15,150 nucleotides of DNA from CAZJOD01 sp964547525 (lineage in GTDB: Bacteria; Bacillota; Clostridia; JAAYHZ01): positions 1-15,150 of the forward strand of contig CAZJOD010000093.1 in assembly GCA_964547525.1 (NCBI GenBank). Direction: 5' to 3'. Every line of letters starts with the position of its first letter. The first letter of the stretch is position 1. The notes under the pieces were generated by a model that did no database searches, was not told where the DNA came from, and saw nothing but the letters and a program-made list of their open reading frames with translations. The translations under genes and the position numbers were made by a program. Shown one piece after another: positions 7,803 through 15,133 of the stretch.

Positions 7803-7977
7803 AATAAGCGATATCACGAACANNNNNNNNNNNNNNNNNNNNNNNNNNNNNNNNNNNNNNNNNNNNNNNNNNNNNNNNNNNNNNNNNNNNNNNNNNNNNN
7901 NNNNNNNNNNNNNNNNNNNNNNGGAGATTTTCAATTACATTAATAATATGTGATTTCACAAACAATAAAATAAGCGA
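7799..7977. repeat. Probable 24-bp tandem repeat array interrupted by the assembly gap
   Basis: A full unit lies directly left of the gap at 7799-7822, made of ATAAAATAAGC followed by GATATCACGAACA. Right of the gap, GATTTCACAAACA (7952-7964, 11 of 13 matching) runs straight into ATAAAATAAGCGA (7965-7977, 13 of 13 matching the unit start). That order is what a head-to-tail array would show. A weaker relative begins at 7926 (GATTTTCAATTACA), 26 bases before the clear one. Copy number is unknowable because the gap lies inside. Confidence 0.6.
7823..7922. other. Assembly gap (100 N)
   Basis: Exactly 100 N, the usual placeholder for a scaffold join of unknown length. No sequence can be read here. 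The real length may differ, and a terminator for the ABC operon or even a small gene could be hidden in it. Confidence 0.98.
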
Positions 7978-7980
7978 GGT

Positions 7981-8625
7981 TTACCTGTATAGAAAAAATA
8001 CTATTCCTATAAAATGCGATATAGCACCCAAGTTTACAAAAAAGTGCCAAACCATATGATAATATTTAAATGATTTTTTTCTATAGACTATAGCACCTGT
8101 AGAATAAAAAAGACCCCCAAGAAAAATAAGAGTTACTAACTCTAATGCCGCTTTTTTTAGAAATAATGGTAAAAAAGCCAGTAATGTCCAACCCATTATT
8201 ATATAAACTGCCACGTATGATTTTGGAGATTCTTTATTAGTTAACGTTTTTTGTAAAATTCCCGCTATAACCATTGACCATTGTATACTTGTTATAACAA
8301 TTCCTTGCCATCCACCTATAACTGAGAGAGCTACAGGTGTGTAGCTACCGGCAATAGCTACATAAATGAATATATGATCGAATATCTTAAAAACCGTTTT
8401 GTGTTTTGTATCATGTTTCATTGAGTGAAATAGTGTTGAAGATAAAAACATCAGAAAAATTGAAATAACGAAAATAGAAATACCTGCTACATCGGTTACG
8501 TCACCTCTTGAATAAGCCCAAACGGCTGTAAATGGTAAAGCAAATAAACATAGAAACGCCATTACCCCATGTGTTATGGCATTAGCTAATTCTTCACCAA
8601 AAGTATATTTGTATTTGTTAATCAT
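7981..8625 (-). CDS. TrhA / hemolysin III family membrane protein
   Basis: The 214-residue protein has about seven transmembrane helices and belongs to the hemolysin III (TrhA, YqfA) family, part of the CREST group of putative metal-dependent membrane hydrolases related to PAQR receptors. The characteristic residues are present: E11/E12 and H19 in FGEELANAITHG, S63 and H67 in SSTLFH, D83-H84 in FDH, and H190-x3-H194 in HMVWH. In E. coli the homologue is linked to membrane fluidity control; haemolysis itself is poorly supported for the family. The start follows AGGTGA close to the ATG, a somewhat short spacing. It converges on the ABC operon across the repeat and gap region. The promoter is not clear; a TATAAT-like box lies on the minus strand near 8773 without a good -35. 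Confidence 0.92.
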   Translation of the reverse strand: MINKYKYTFGEELANAITHGVMAFLCLFALPFTAVWAYSRGDVTDVAGISIFVISIFLMFLSSTLFHSMKHDTKHKTVFKIFDHIFIYVAIAGSYTPVALSVIGGWQGIVITSIQWSMVIAGILQKTLTNKESPKSYVAVYIIMGWTLLAFLPLFLKKAALELVTLIFLGGLFYSTGAIVYRKKSFKYYHMVWHFFVNLGAISHFIGIVFFLYR

Positions 8626-8850
8626 AATTCACCTATAATAAGCTTTAATAATATTTTCAATTTTATTTTTTTCTACAATCATTAATTTGCAGTAAACACA
8701 ATATGATTTTATCATAACATAATTCACTTGTTAATTATTTAAATAAAAATCAGTTGTGTTATATTTGAATATATTATAAGCTATATAAGGGTAGTTAGTA
8801 TCATAGGGTCATTAAGGGAGTTTATTTATATTTATTAGTATAACATTATA

Positions 8851-9102
8851 TTACTTATCTACCATTTTCACCACTATTTTAGCTAATACTTCTCTGTTGT
8901 TGTCTTTATCATCGGCTATATCCCACATATCTTTCAATAGCCTCTCTTCATCATTACGTGGATCTACATGGTTTGATAGAAATGTGCCTAATTTTTCTGC
9001 CGTAGTAGTTATAGTTTTATCTGACATTCCAACTGTTTCCCCTATATCAACCGCTTTACCCAAGGTTTTTTTCCACTCATCCCAATTATTTATTTTTGCC
9101 AT
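8851..9102 (-). CDS. DUF3243 family protein (YmfJ-like)
   Basis: The small 83-residue soluble protein matches the DUF3243 family, represented by B. subtilis YmfJ. Family hallmarks are NNWDEWKKTLGKAV near the start, then LGTFLSNHVDPRNDEERLLKDMWDIAD (about 38-64), and a C-terminal LAKIVVKMVDK. The function of the family is not established. There is no signal peptide or membrane segment, and the charge pattern suggests a compact helical bundle. The start is firmly set by AAGGAG (9109-9114 on the minus strand), six bases before ATG. It lies 225 bases upstream of the TrhA-like gene on the same strand; co-transcription is possible but the spacing is long. A minus-strand TATAAT at 9121-9126 is too close to the ribosome binding site to be its promoter. 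Confidence 0.88.
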   Translation of the reverse strand: MAKINNWDEWKKTLGKAVDIGETVGMSDKTITTTAEKLGTFLSNHVDPRNDEERLLKDMWDIADDKDNNREVLAKIVVKMVDK

Positions 9103-9257
9103 TGATTTCTCCTTTTAGATATTATATAATTTATTTTATTATTCCTTATAAAACAAGTAAATATTTAATTTTTCGTTATATATTTATATTTTAAATTTTT
9201 AAATAAGTATATTTTTATATACAATGAAAATAATAAAAAGAATAATATGGAAATAAT

Positions 9258-9273
9258 AAATCACATGTGATTT
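9258..9273. promoter_or_regulatory. 16-bp perfect palindrome, probable operator
   Basis: AAATCACATGTGATTT reads the same on both strands. It lies 148 bases before the glycosidase start codon and about 30-60 bases upstream of possible -10 boxes, a normal position for a regulator site. The half-site TGTGAT also makes up the palindrome in the ABC operon leader. Confidence 0.5.
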
Positions 9274-9352
9274 TCACCAAGCACAATTGTTTAGATTATG
9301 AAATATAAAACTTATATAAAATGCAGCTTATGGAACCAAATGGTGGGAAATA

Positions 9353-9376
9353 GAGTCTAATGTAAATATTAGGCTC
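9353..9376 (+). promoter_or_regulatory. Leader hairpin upstream of the glycosidase gene
   Basis: GAGTCTAAT (9353-9361) pairs with ATTAGGCTC (9368-9376), nine pairs including one G-U, around the loop GTAAAT. No T-run follows, so it is not a terminator. It ends 18 bases before the G-rich ribosome binding site and may affect mRNA stability or translation. Confidence 0.4.
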
Positions 9377-9394
9377 ATCTTAATAAACTTATGT

Positions 9395-9400
9395 GGGGGG
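9395..9400 (+). promoter_or_regulatory. GGGGGG ribosome binding site deciding the glycosidase start
   Basis: A run of six G lies five bases before the ATG at 9406 and can pair with the 16S anti-Shine-Dalgarno using G-U pairs. The in-frame ATG at 9391 precedes this run and has no ribosome binding site of its own, so 9406 is preferred. Confidence 0.65.
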
Positions 9401-9405
9401 TACAT

Positions 9406-12210
9406 ATGATCAACAAAAAAATTATTCTGCTTGTTCTTATTGTGACTTTAATAATTACGATAAGTCCGCTAAACGCAACAAATGCCGCTGTAACAACAGA
9501 CAGGCAAATGTATTATGAATCGTCTGTCGTGGAGAATATAGCATACGGTGTAGTACATGAAAATATGGTAAGATTTGATAAGAACGGGTGGCAAAATATA
9601 AACATTATTAGAGTGGATATGACAAACCCGTACATAAAAATTGATGCTATTACAAATTCGGAATCATTATTTGTCACTGATACTACAAGTTCCTTAGCGA
9701 AATCAAAAGGGGCGGTTGCAGCTATTAACGCATCTTTTTTTAACCCTATGTTATCACCGGGAAACGCAAGCACCATAGGACCTGTAGTTGAATCCGGAAA
9801 AATAATAAGTGCAAATTATGATTTTAATAGAGATAACAATAGTATGGCTACATTTTCCATAGATAATCTTAATAACATATTAATAGATTACTGGAAAACA
9901 GATATGTCTATTAAGACATCAGATGGGAAGTTCTTCCCTGTGAACAGGTATAATAAGCCTTATTACGGATATAAAGATTTTACAGTTCTAGATAGAAATT
10001 GGGGTTTGTATTCCATTGGGACCGCCGGTTCAGATTTTATTGAGATGGTGGTTGATAAGGGTGTTGTTGTAGAAATTCGCAAATATATGCCTGCGGTACA
10101 AATTCCCGAGAACGGATATGTGGTAGTAACCAAAAAAGCCGGTATCTCACTTATAAACAATAATTTTAGGGTGGGAGACAGGATTGTGTTTGATATAAAG
10201 TCAAACATTAATTTAAAAAGCATTGATACCGCTGTAACCGGTGGATGTATCCTTCTTGAAAACGGTATAATACCTCCAAAATTCTCACATGATGTTCCCG
10301 GAGTTCATCCTAGAACGGCAATAGGCAGTTCAAAAGATGGTAAAGAAGTAATTATGGTTACTGTAGACGGTAGACAAGAGGGAAGCAGAGGTATGACTCT
10401 TACAGAACTTGCCGGTTTAATGGCAGAGCTTGGAGCATATAATGCTTTGAACTTGGATGGTGGGGGTTCGACTACTATGGTTGCAAGAAAAACAGGTACA
10501 ACGGAACTAAATGTTGTGAACAAACCTTCGGATACCGTACAAAGAAGAATACCAACAGCTATAGGTATAAAATCGACGGCACCGGTTTCAAGGTTAGATA
10601 AATTAATAATAAGTTCTGATGACAATAAAGTATTTGTAAATACAAGTAGAGATTTTACGGTAACAGGTATCGATATGTATTATAATCCGGTAGATATTGG
10701 GTTTTATAAAGTTCGTTGGGATATAACCGGTGTTGAAGGTTACTTTATTGATAATACATTTTATCCGACCGGTTCGGGTAAAGGAAAAATTACGGCAACT
10801 ATAGGAAATATTCAAACTGAAACGGAGATAATGGTTCTGGATAATCTCGTTAGACTTATACCTGCCGCTACCATATTATTGTCTGAAGGTGAGACTATTA
10901 ATCTGCCAAATATAACAGGAGTGGATATAAATGGTTATAAAGCGATAATTAATGCTAAGGATGCCATATGGACCGATTCAATGAATTTGGTAAGGGAAAG
11001 TGGCGATAAAGTAACTTCATACAATGCAGGGAACGGATATATGACTGTTTCCGTAGGTAATGTTAAAACACATATTGAAACAAAAGTTGCCGCTCGAAAT
11101 GCCACGATTATAAATGATTTTGAGTCGGTTGGCAAAAGTGTTAAAAACATGGTATATACAACAGCAGTTAAATTTAGCGGTTCATCATCCGGTATGTTAT
11201 TTTATCATTTTAGAAATAATACGGAAAACCATGCGTTTAGTGCGGAATTTCCCGATGACGGAATAAAAATAGAAAAAAATGTTTCAAGATTGGGAATTCG
11301 AGTCTTTAATAATATGAGGAATACAAATCGGCTAAGTGCTGAATTAATAGACTCAAACGGCAGAAAGCATATTATAGAATTATCAAAATCTCTTGATTGG
11401 ACCGGGTGGAGATATGTGGAAGCAACTATTGATCATATAGCTCTGCCTGCACAGCTAAAAGCAATTTCCGTTATCAATACCGAAGGCAATGTAAATTCCG
11501 GAATATTATATTTGGATGATTTGACTTCTATTTCTTTAGTATATTTAAAAAACCGGGTGGTTCTTCCTTCTGATGTAATTCTAAGTGATAATGTTTATAA
11601 ACAGAATGATTTTGACAAACCTGTAGGTTCAATGAACTTTGCCGTAGTTGGGCAATCAACGCTCAATAATGACTCGTTACAAAAACTTAATCCGTTCGGA
11701 TTCGTAAAAACTGTAAATCAAAACTATGAAGCGGCGTTCATAGGCAATGGCACTCTTAATGAGATATTGTCCAAGGAAATTTTTACCCACAACTCTCAGC
11801 AAGCTTATATGGTTTGGTACTATGATAATAATATGTTTATTAAATTGGATACATCAAATAAAACTCTTACCAACACATCACAACAGTGGAGCCGATTGAT
11901 TGAAACACTTGAAAATTCCGTATCAGATAATGTTTTTATATTTATGTCGGAACCATTGAGCTCATTTATCGATAAGCAGGAAGCTAAATTGCTACAGAAG
12001 ATATTTGAAGATTATAGGATGAAAAAATATAAAAATATGTGGATTTTCAATGACGGTACAGATCATACCGTCGATATAAGAAACGGAGTAAGATATGTTA
12101 GAGTCTCAAGGATTAACGATTCTAATTCCTCCGGTGCGGAATATATATTAGTAACTGTAAATAATGATGAAATAAGCTATAGTTTAAGAAAAATATCAGG
12201 TTTGAAATAA
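9406..12210 (+). CDS. Secreted phosphodiester glycosidase (NAGPA domain) with degenerate C-terminal phosphoesterase-like domain
   Basis: This 934-residue protein starts with a Sec signal peptide (KK, hydrophobic core 6-22, cleavage near A27-A28). The phosphodiester glycosidase domain (NAGPA, PF09992) spans about 80-390, with AAINASFFNP (105-114), HPRTAIG (301-307), VTVDGRQ (318-324) and LNLDGGGSTTM (348-358). The human relative uncovers mannose-6-phosphate; bacterial members are thought to act on surface glycan phosphodiesters. Ig-like segments follow (about 397-560), then a beta-sandwich reminiscent of carbohydrate-binding modules (568-715, from NDFESVG to LDDLTSISL). The remainder (about 740-934) has the spacing of a calcineurin-like phosphoesterase but lacks its metal ligands. 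There is no anchor or SLH domain, so release or loose binding to the wall is likely. Start choice rests on the ribosome binding site at 9395-9400. A terminator follows. Family call of the first domain is strong, the later domains less so. Confidence 0.88.
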   Translation: MINKKIILLVLIVTLIITISPLNATNAAVTTDRQMYYESSVVENIAYGVVHENMVRFDKNGWQNINIIRVDMTNPYIKIDAITNSESLFVTDTTSSLAKSKGAVAAINASFFNPMLSPGNASTIGPVVESGKIISANYDFNRDNNSMATFSIDNLNNILIDYWKTDMSIKTSDGKFFPVNRYNKPYYGYKDFTVLDRNWGLYSIGTAGSDFIEMVVDKGVVVEIRKYMPAVQIPENGYVVVTKKAGISLINNNFRVGDRIVFDIKSNINLKSIDTAVTGGCILLENGIIPPKFSHDVPGVHPRTAIGSSKDGKEVIMVTVDGRQEGSRGMTLTELAGLMAELGAYNALNLDGGGSTTMVARKTGTTELNVVNKPSDTVQRRIPTAIGIKSTAPVSRLDKLIISSDDNKVFVNTSRDFTVTGIDMYYNPVDIGFYKVRWDITGVEGYFIDNTFYPTGSGKGKITATIGNIQTETEIMVLDNLVRLIPAATILLSEGETINLPNITGVDINGYKAIINAKDAIWTDSMNLVRESGDKVTSYNAGNGYMTVSVGNVKTHIETKVAARNATIINDFESVGKSVKNMVYTTAVKFSGSSSGMLFYHFRNNTENHAFSAEFPDDGIKIEKNVSRLGIRVFNNMRNTNRLSAELIDSNGRKHIIELSKSLDWTGWRYVEATIDHIALPAQLKAISVINTEGNVNSGILYLDDLTSISLVYLKNRVVLPSDVILSDNVYKQNDFDKPVGSMNFAVVGQSTLNNDSLQKLNPFGFVKTVNQNYEAAFIGNGTLNEILSKEIFTHNSQQAYMVWYYDNNMFIKLDTSNKTLTNTSQQWSRLIETLENSVSDNVFIFMSEPLSSFIDKQEAKLLQKIFEDYRMKKYKNMWIFNDGTDHTVDIRNGVRYVRVSRINDSNSSGAEYILVTVNNDEISYSLRKISGLK

Positions 12211-12246
12211 AAAAGTTATAAAAGTAGAATTTTATAATATCATAAT

Positions 12247-12277
12247 AAAAAAAGCTCTATGAAAAGGAGCTTTTTTT
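12247..12277 (+). terminator. Intrinsic terminator after the glycosidase gene
   Basis: An 11-bp stem, AAAAAAAGCTC (12247-12257) with GAGCTTTTTTT (12267-12277), encloses a nine-base loop and ends in a seven-T run. The flanking A-tract means it could also work on the opposite strand, but no gene there needs it. Confidence 0.88.
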
Positions 12278-12335
12278 ATATATAAACATATCTGTGATTT
12301 TTGCATATTATCAAAATATAAGATATAAACTCATA

Positions 12336-12365
12336 TTGACATGAATTGTTATCATATACTAAAAT
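12336..12365 (+). promoter_or_regulatory. Promoter of the TspO-related gene
   Basis: A perfect TTGACA (12336-12341) is followed after 18 bp by TAAAAT (12360-12365). It lies 65 bases before the preferred start codon and downstream of the glycosidase terminator, so the gene is an independent unit. Confidence 0.6.
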
Positions 12366-12430
12366 TAACTTAAATGCTTTCGGATATTAATGGATCTCAA
12401 ACAACAATTAAACAAAAGGGAGATGAATTT

Positions 12431-13246
12431 ATGAACTCTACATGCAAAACAAAAGTTTACGGATGGATTGTTACCGGTTCTTTCTTATTAATGATTATAA
12501 TTAATGCATTGGCGAATATTTTGCCAATTAATGGTGTAACAACAGGTGATGTATCAAATTCTTATGCAAATCTTTTCGCGCCTGCTGCATTTACTTTTAC
12601 AATATGGGGTGCAATATATTTTTTACTAGGTTTATACATACTATATCAATGGGGACTTCTAGATAAAGATAAAAATAAATTAAAGAAGTCACTTATACAA
12701 AAAATAAGTATTCCATTTATAATATCATCTATATCCAATTTTTTTTGGATCTTTGCTTGGCACTATAATGCTATATTTATTTCCTTAATATTAATGATAA
12801 TTATACTGATTTGTTTAATATTTATTAATTTAATAATAAAAAAAGAAAAGTTAACAAAAAAAGAATGGTTTTTCATTTCTGTTCCTTTTAGTGTATATTT
12901 CGGTTGGATCACTATTGCAACTGTAGCGAATATAACCACATGGCTTGTTTCTATAGGTTGGAACGGATTTGGCATTTCCGAGGCCGTATGGACTGTCTTT
13001 ATACTGCTGGTAGCTGTAGGAATAGGCCTGTCGGTTGTATGGCGTTATAAAGATATAGTATACGGGTTGGTTTTTATTTGGGCGTATATCGGTATTTTAT
13101 CAAAACATTTTGCACCTACAGGATTTGCCGGACAGTATGTTGGAGTAATAGCAGCTGTAATTGTTTCATTAGTTTTATTAATATCGGTTCAAGGATTTTT
13201 GATTATAAACGATATGAAAGAATTTTTTGTAAAAAAATTACGGTAG
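12431..13246 (+). CDS. Tryptophan-rich TspO/MBR-related integral membrane protein
   Basis: The 271-residue, very hydrophobic protein has roughly eight transmembrane segments and twelve tryptophans. The N-terminal part (NALANILPINGVT, NLFAPAAFTFTIWGAIYFLLGLY) fits the long proteins of Bacillota usually labelled tryptophan-rich sensory protein, distantly related to TspO, which binds porphyrins and other hydrophobic ligands. Classical TspO is about 155 residues with five helices, so this one has extra C-terminal helices, and ligand binding is not demonstrated by the sequence. The start at 12431 is preferred because AAAGGGAGA (12415-12423) lies just upstream; an in-frame ATG at 12374 has no such site. 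Its own promoter precedes it. A transporter-like or other role is possible. Confidence 0.75.
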   Translation: MNSTCKTKVYGWIVTGSFLLMIIINALANILPINGVTTGDVSNSYANLFAPAAFTFTIWGAIYFLLGLYILYQWGLLDKDKNKLKKSLIQKISIPFIISSISNFFWIFAWHYNAIFISLILMIIILICLIFINLIIKKEKLTKKEWFFISVPFSVYFGWITIATVANITTWLVSIGWNGFGISEAVWTVFILLVAVGIGLSVVWRYKDIVYGLVFIWAYIGILSKHFAPTGFAGQYVGVIAAVIVSLVLLISVQGFLIINDMKEFFVKKLR

Positions 13247-13249
13247 AAA

Positions 13250-13278
13250 TTGTAATGTTTATGTAAAGTTGGTATATT
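13250..13278 (+). promoter_or_regulatory. Extended -10 promoter of the beta-propeller gene
   Basis: TTGTAA (13250-13255), a 17-bp spacer and TATATT (13273-13278) preceded by TGG, the extended -10. It starts just after the stop codon of the TspO-related gene and gives a leader of about 35 bases. Read-through from the upstream gene is also possible, as no terminator lies between. Confidence 0.65.
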
Positions 13279-13321
13279 CAAAGTGAGTAAAGAGGCATCG
13301 ATCTAAAATAAGGAGAAAAAA

Positions 13322-15133
13322 ATGAAATATGAAGAATTAGGTTATCCGTGCAGAAATTTTTGTATTTTTGCATCCGAGACCTTTATCGATCCTAAAGACA
13401 ACAAGCGTAAATATGCATTGTCCAGTTTTGTAGCCGGTGGCACGGGTGTTGTAGTTTTAATTGATATTGAATCCGGCGAAGGAGAGAGTATAGTGCTTCC
13501 TTCGGACGAAGGTGCATGGGCGTTATTATGTTGGAATAATGAACGATTGTTAATAGGCACATGTGCAAAGTATGGATACCTTCACTGTTTGGATTTAAAA
13601 ACAAGAACATGGCTTCCGTCATTAAAAGATGAGAATGAATTATATTTTTGGAATTTGGTAGAAGGTTCGGACGGAAGGATATATGGAGGTACTTGGCCCG
13701 GAGGGGTATTACTTCGATATGATCCCACTATACACAAACTGGATAATATGGGGAGGATGTCTCCGGAAGAAGGTAATAATTATACCCGACCGTTATTTAA
13801 CGGTGCACCGGGGAAAATATTTTTAACTTCAGGATATAAAGACACCCATATGGTATCGTGGGATATTAGCAAAGAAGAGTATGTTAAATTTGGCAGAACC
13901 GGTGCCATGGTTAAAGAAGTTACACCGGATTTTGTGTGTGGAATAATTGATTCAAAAAAAGAAATTAATTTTTATAATCCGTATACTCTTGAAAGCATTG
14001 AAGATACGATTTGTTTTGATAATATCGATCATTCAAAAATCAAACATAATTTCATAAAAAAGTATCTTGTTACATTTAATCCTTCGGGAGGACATGGAGG
14101 CCCAAACATTCGAAAACCGAGGTGGGAAGGTGGTCAAATAAAATGTGGCACCGCCGGTCAGAGTTATTTTATCGAGCATCCTGACGGTACCAAGGAATAT
14201 AAACGTATTCCGGCGGAAGCACCACCCACATCGATTTTAACCCTTGCATATGACGGTAAAGGAAAAATTTGGGGATCAAGCGGATTGGGGCAGACTATCT
14301 TCCATTATGAAACTATGACCGGGCAATATTATAATACTTTGGAAGTGGCGAATCATGGCGGTGAAGTTTACGGTATATGTCCTGTTGATGACCGTATATA
14401 TATGACAAGTTACTGTGGCGGAGAACATGTTGTTTATTACCCCGATAAACCTTGGATTAAAGGCGAAAATCCAAAAACCGTTAAAACCTTACGTCCTGCG
14501 TTTATTCGCCCCCATACAAGAAGTATAGTAGGAGCCGACGGTAATGTTTGGACCGGATGGTTTGCCGATTACGGTACTTATGGAGGCGGAATCTCAAAAA
14601 TTGATGTTAACACCGATGAGGTAACAGTTTTTGCGGACCTGATTCAAGGACAAGCCATAGAATCGATTGCAGCAAGTAAGAATAACATATTTTTTGCTAC
14701 TACCGGTGCCGGAAACGGTCTTCCGAACAGGAGAATTCCTGTATGGCTTGTTATGATAGATTATAGCGGTCAAATTATTTGGAAGAAAGAATACGATGAA
14801 AAATATGGAATCGGTCAAATGATTGTTATAGATGATTACCTCTTTGTCAGAATCGGTAGAGAGCTTGTTGTATATGATACAAAGGATATGACTATAAATG
14901 ATAGGTTAACATATCCGGTTAGTGAAAAAGGAGCACCTTTAACCACTTTATTAAAATATAACGAACAAACTTTGGTTGTTTTTCACTGTGGTGAAGCTTT
15001 ATTTATAAAAATACCGGAATTTAAGATAATTAAGAAAGTAGAAACTTACGGTAATGTTCGTACTGCAGTAGTTGGAGACAAAAACCAAATATACTTTGCA
15101 AAAGGGTCACAATTATGTAGATTGTCACAGTGA
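13322..15133 (+). CDS. Beta-propeller repeat protein of unknown function
   Basis: The 603-residue protein has no signal peptide or membrane segment and should be cytoplasmic. It consists of repeated blade-like units with a G-x-[IV]-[YW] core: DGRIYGGTWPGG (117-128), DGKGKIWGSSGLG (from 311), DDRIYMTSYCGG (from 356), DGNVWTGWFADYG (from 406) and a further unit near NNIFFATTGAGNG. The strand-turn pattern resembles seven-bladed propellers of the SMP-30/virginiamycin B lyase/oligogalacturonate lyase type. Propellers serve as enzymes or binding scaffolds, so a sugar-related role is only a guess. Motifs such as HGG, CGG and PSGGHGGPN cluster on loops and could line a central pocket. The start is set by AAGGAG (13310-13315), six bases before ATG. 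It has its own promoter. The stop codon lies just before the REP-like end. Confidence 0.72.
   Translation: MKYEELGYPCRNFCIFASETFIDPKDNKRKYALSSFVAGGTGVVVLIDIESGEGESIVLPSDEGAWALLCWNNERLLIGTCAKYGYLHCLDLKTRTWLPSLKDENELYFWNLVEGSDGRIYGGTWPGGVLLRYDPTIHKLDNMGRMSPEEGNNYTRPLFNGAPGKIFLTSGYKDTHMVSWDISKEEYVKFGRTGAMVKEVTPDFVCGIIDSKKEINFYNPYTLESIEDTICFDNIDHSKIKHNFIKKYLVTFNPSGGHGGPNIRKPRWEGGQIKCGTAGQSYFIEHPDGTKEYKRIPAEAPPTSILTLAYDGKGKIWGSSGLGQTIFHYETMTGQYYNTLEVANHGGEVYGICPVDDRIYMTSYCGGEHVVYYPDKPWIKGENPKTVKTLRPAFIRPHTRSIVGADGNVWTGWFADYGTYGGGISKIDVNTDEVTVFADLIQGQAIESIAASKNNIFFATTGAGNGLPNRRIPVWLVMIDYSGQIIWKKEYDEKYGIGQMIVIDDYLFVRIGRELVVYDTKDMTINDRLTYPVSEKGAPLTTLLKYNEQTLVVFHCGEALFIKIPEFKIIKKVETYGNVRTAVVGDKNQIYFAKGSQLCRLSQ

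Larger units (their letters stand above)
9103..9405. other. Long AT-rich divergent intergenic region and glycosidase leader
   Basis: About 300 bases without a gene separate the DUF3243 gene from the secreted glycosidase. The left half is almost pure A/T. The right half holds a 16-bp palindrome, a short hairpin and a G-rich ribosome binding site (listed separately). TATAAA-like boxes occur at 9304-9309 and 9315-9320, but none has a good -35 at standard spacing, so I do not assign a promoter. I could not match the leader to a known riboswitch class. Confidence 0.6.

Noticed and set aside
7799..7977. CRISPR array across the gap
   Set aside because: Units on both sides join directly without spacers of unique sequence, and no cas genes are present.
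8685..8695. Third copy of the TTACTGCAA box upstream of the TrhA-like gene
   Set aside because: Only nine bases match and the palindrome is lost; a match of this length is quite likely by chance in 15 kb.
9121..9126. TATAAT on the minus strand as promoter of the DUF3243 gene
   Set aside because: Transcription would begin inside the ribosome binding site and no -35 fits.
9353..9376. Terminator upstream of the glycosidase gene
   Set aside because: The hairpin is not followed by a T-run and lies within the leader of the gene.
10305..10625. Open frame of 106 codons antisense to the glycosidase gene
   Set aside because: It shadows the conserved catalytic region of the glycosidase and has no ribosome binding site.
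12374..12430. Upstream ATG as the start of the TspO-related protein
   Set aside because: It has no ribosome binding site, lies only nine bases after the -10 box, and would add a polar stretch before the first membrane helix, whereas 12431 has a strong site.
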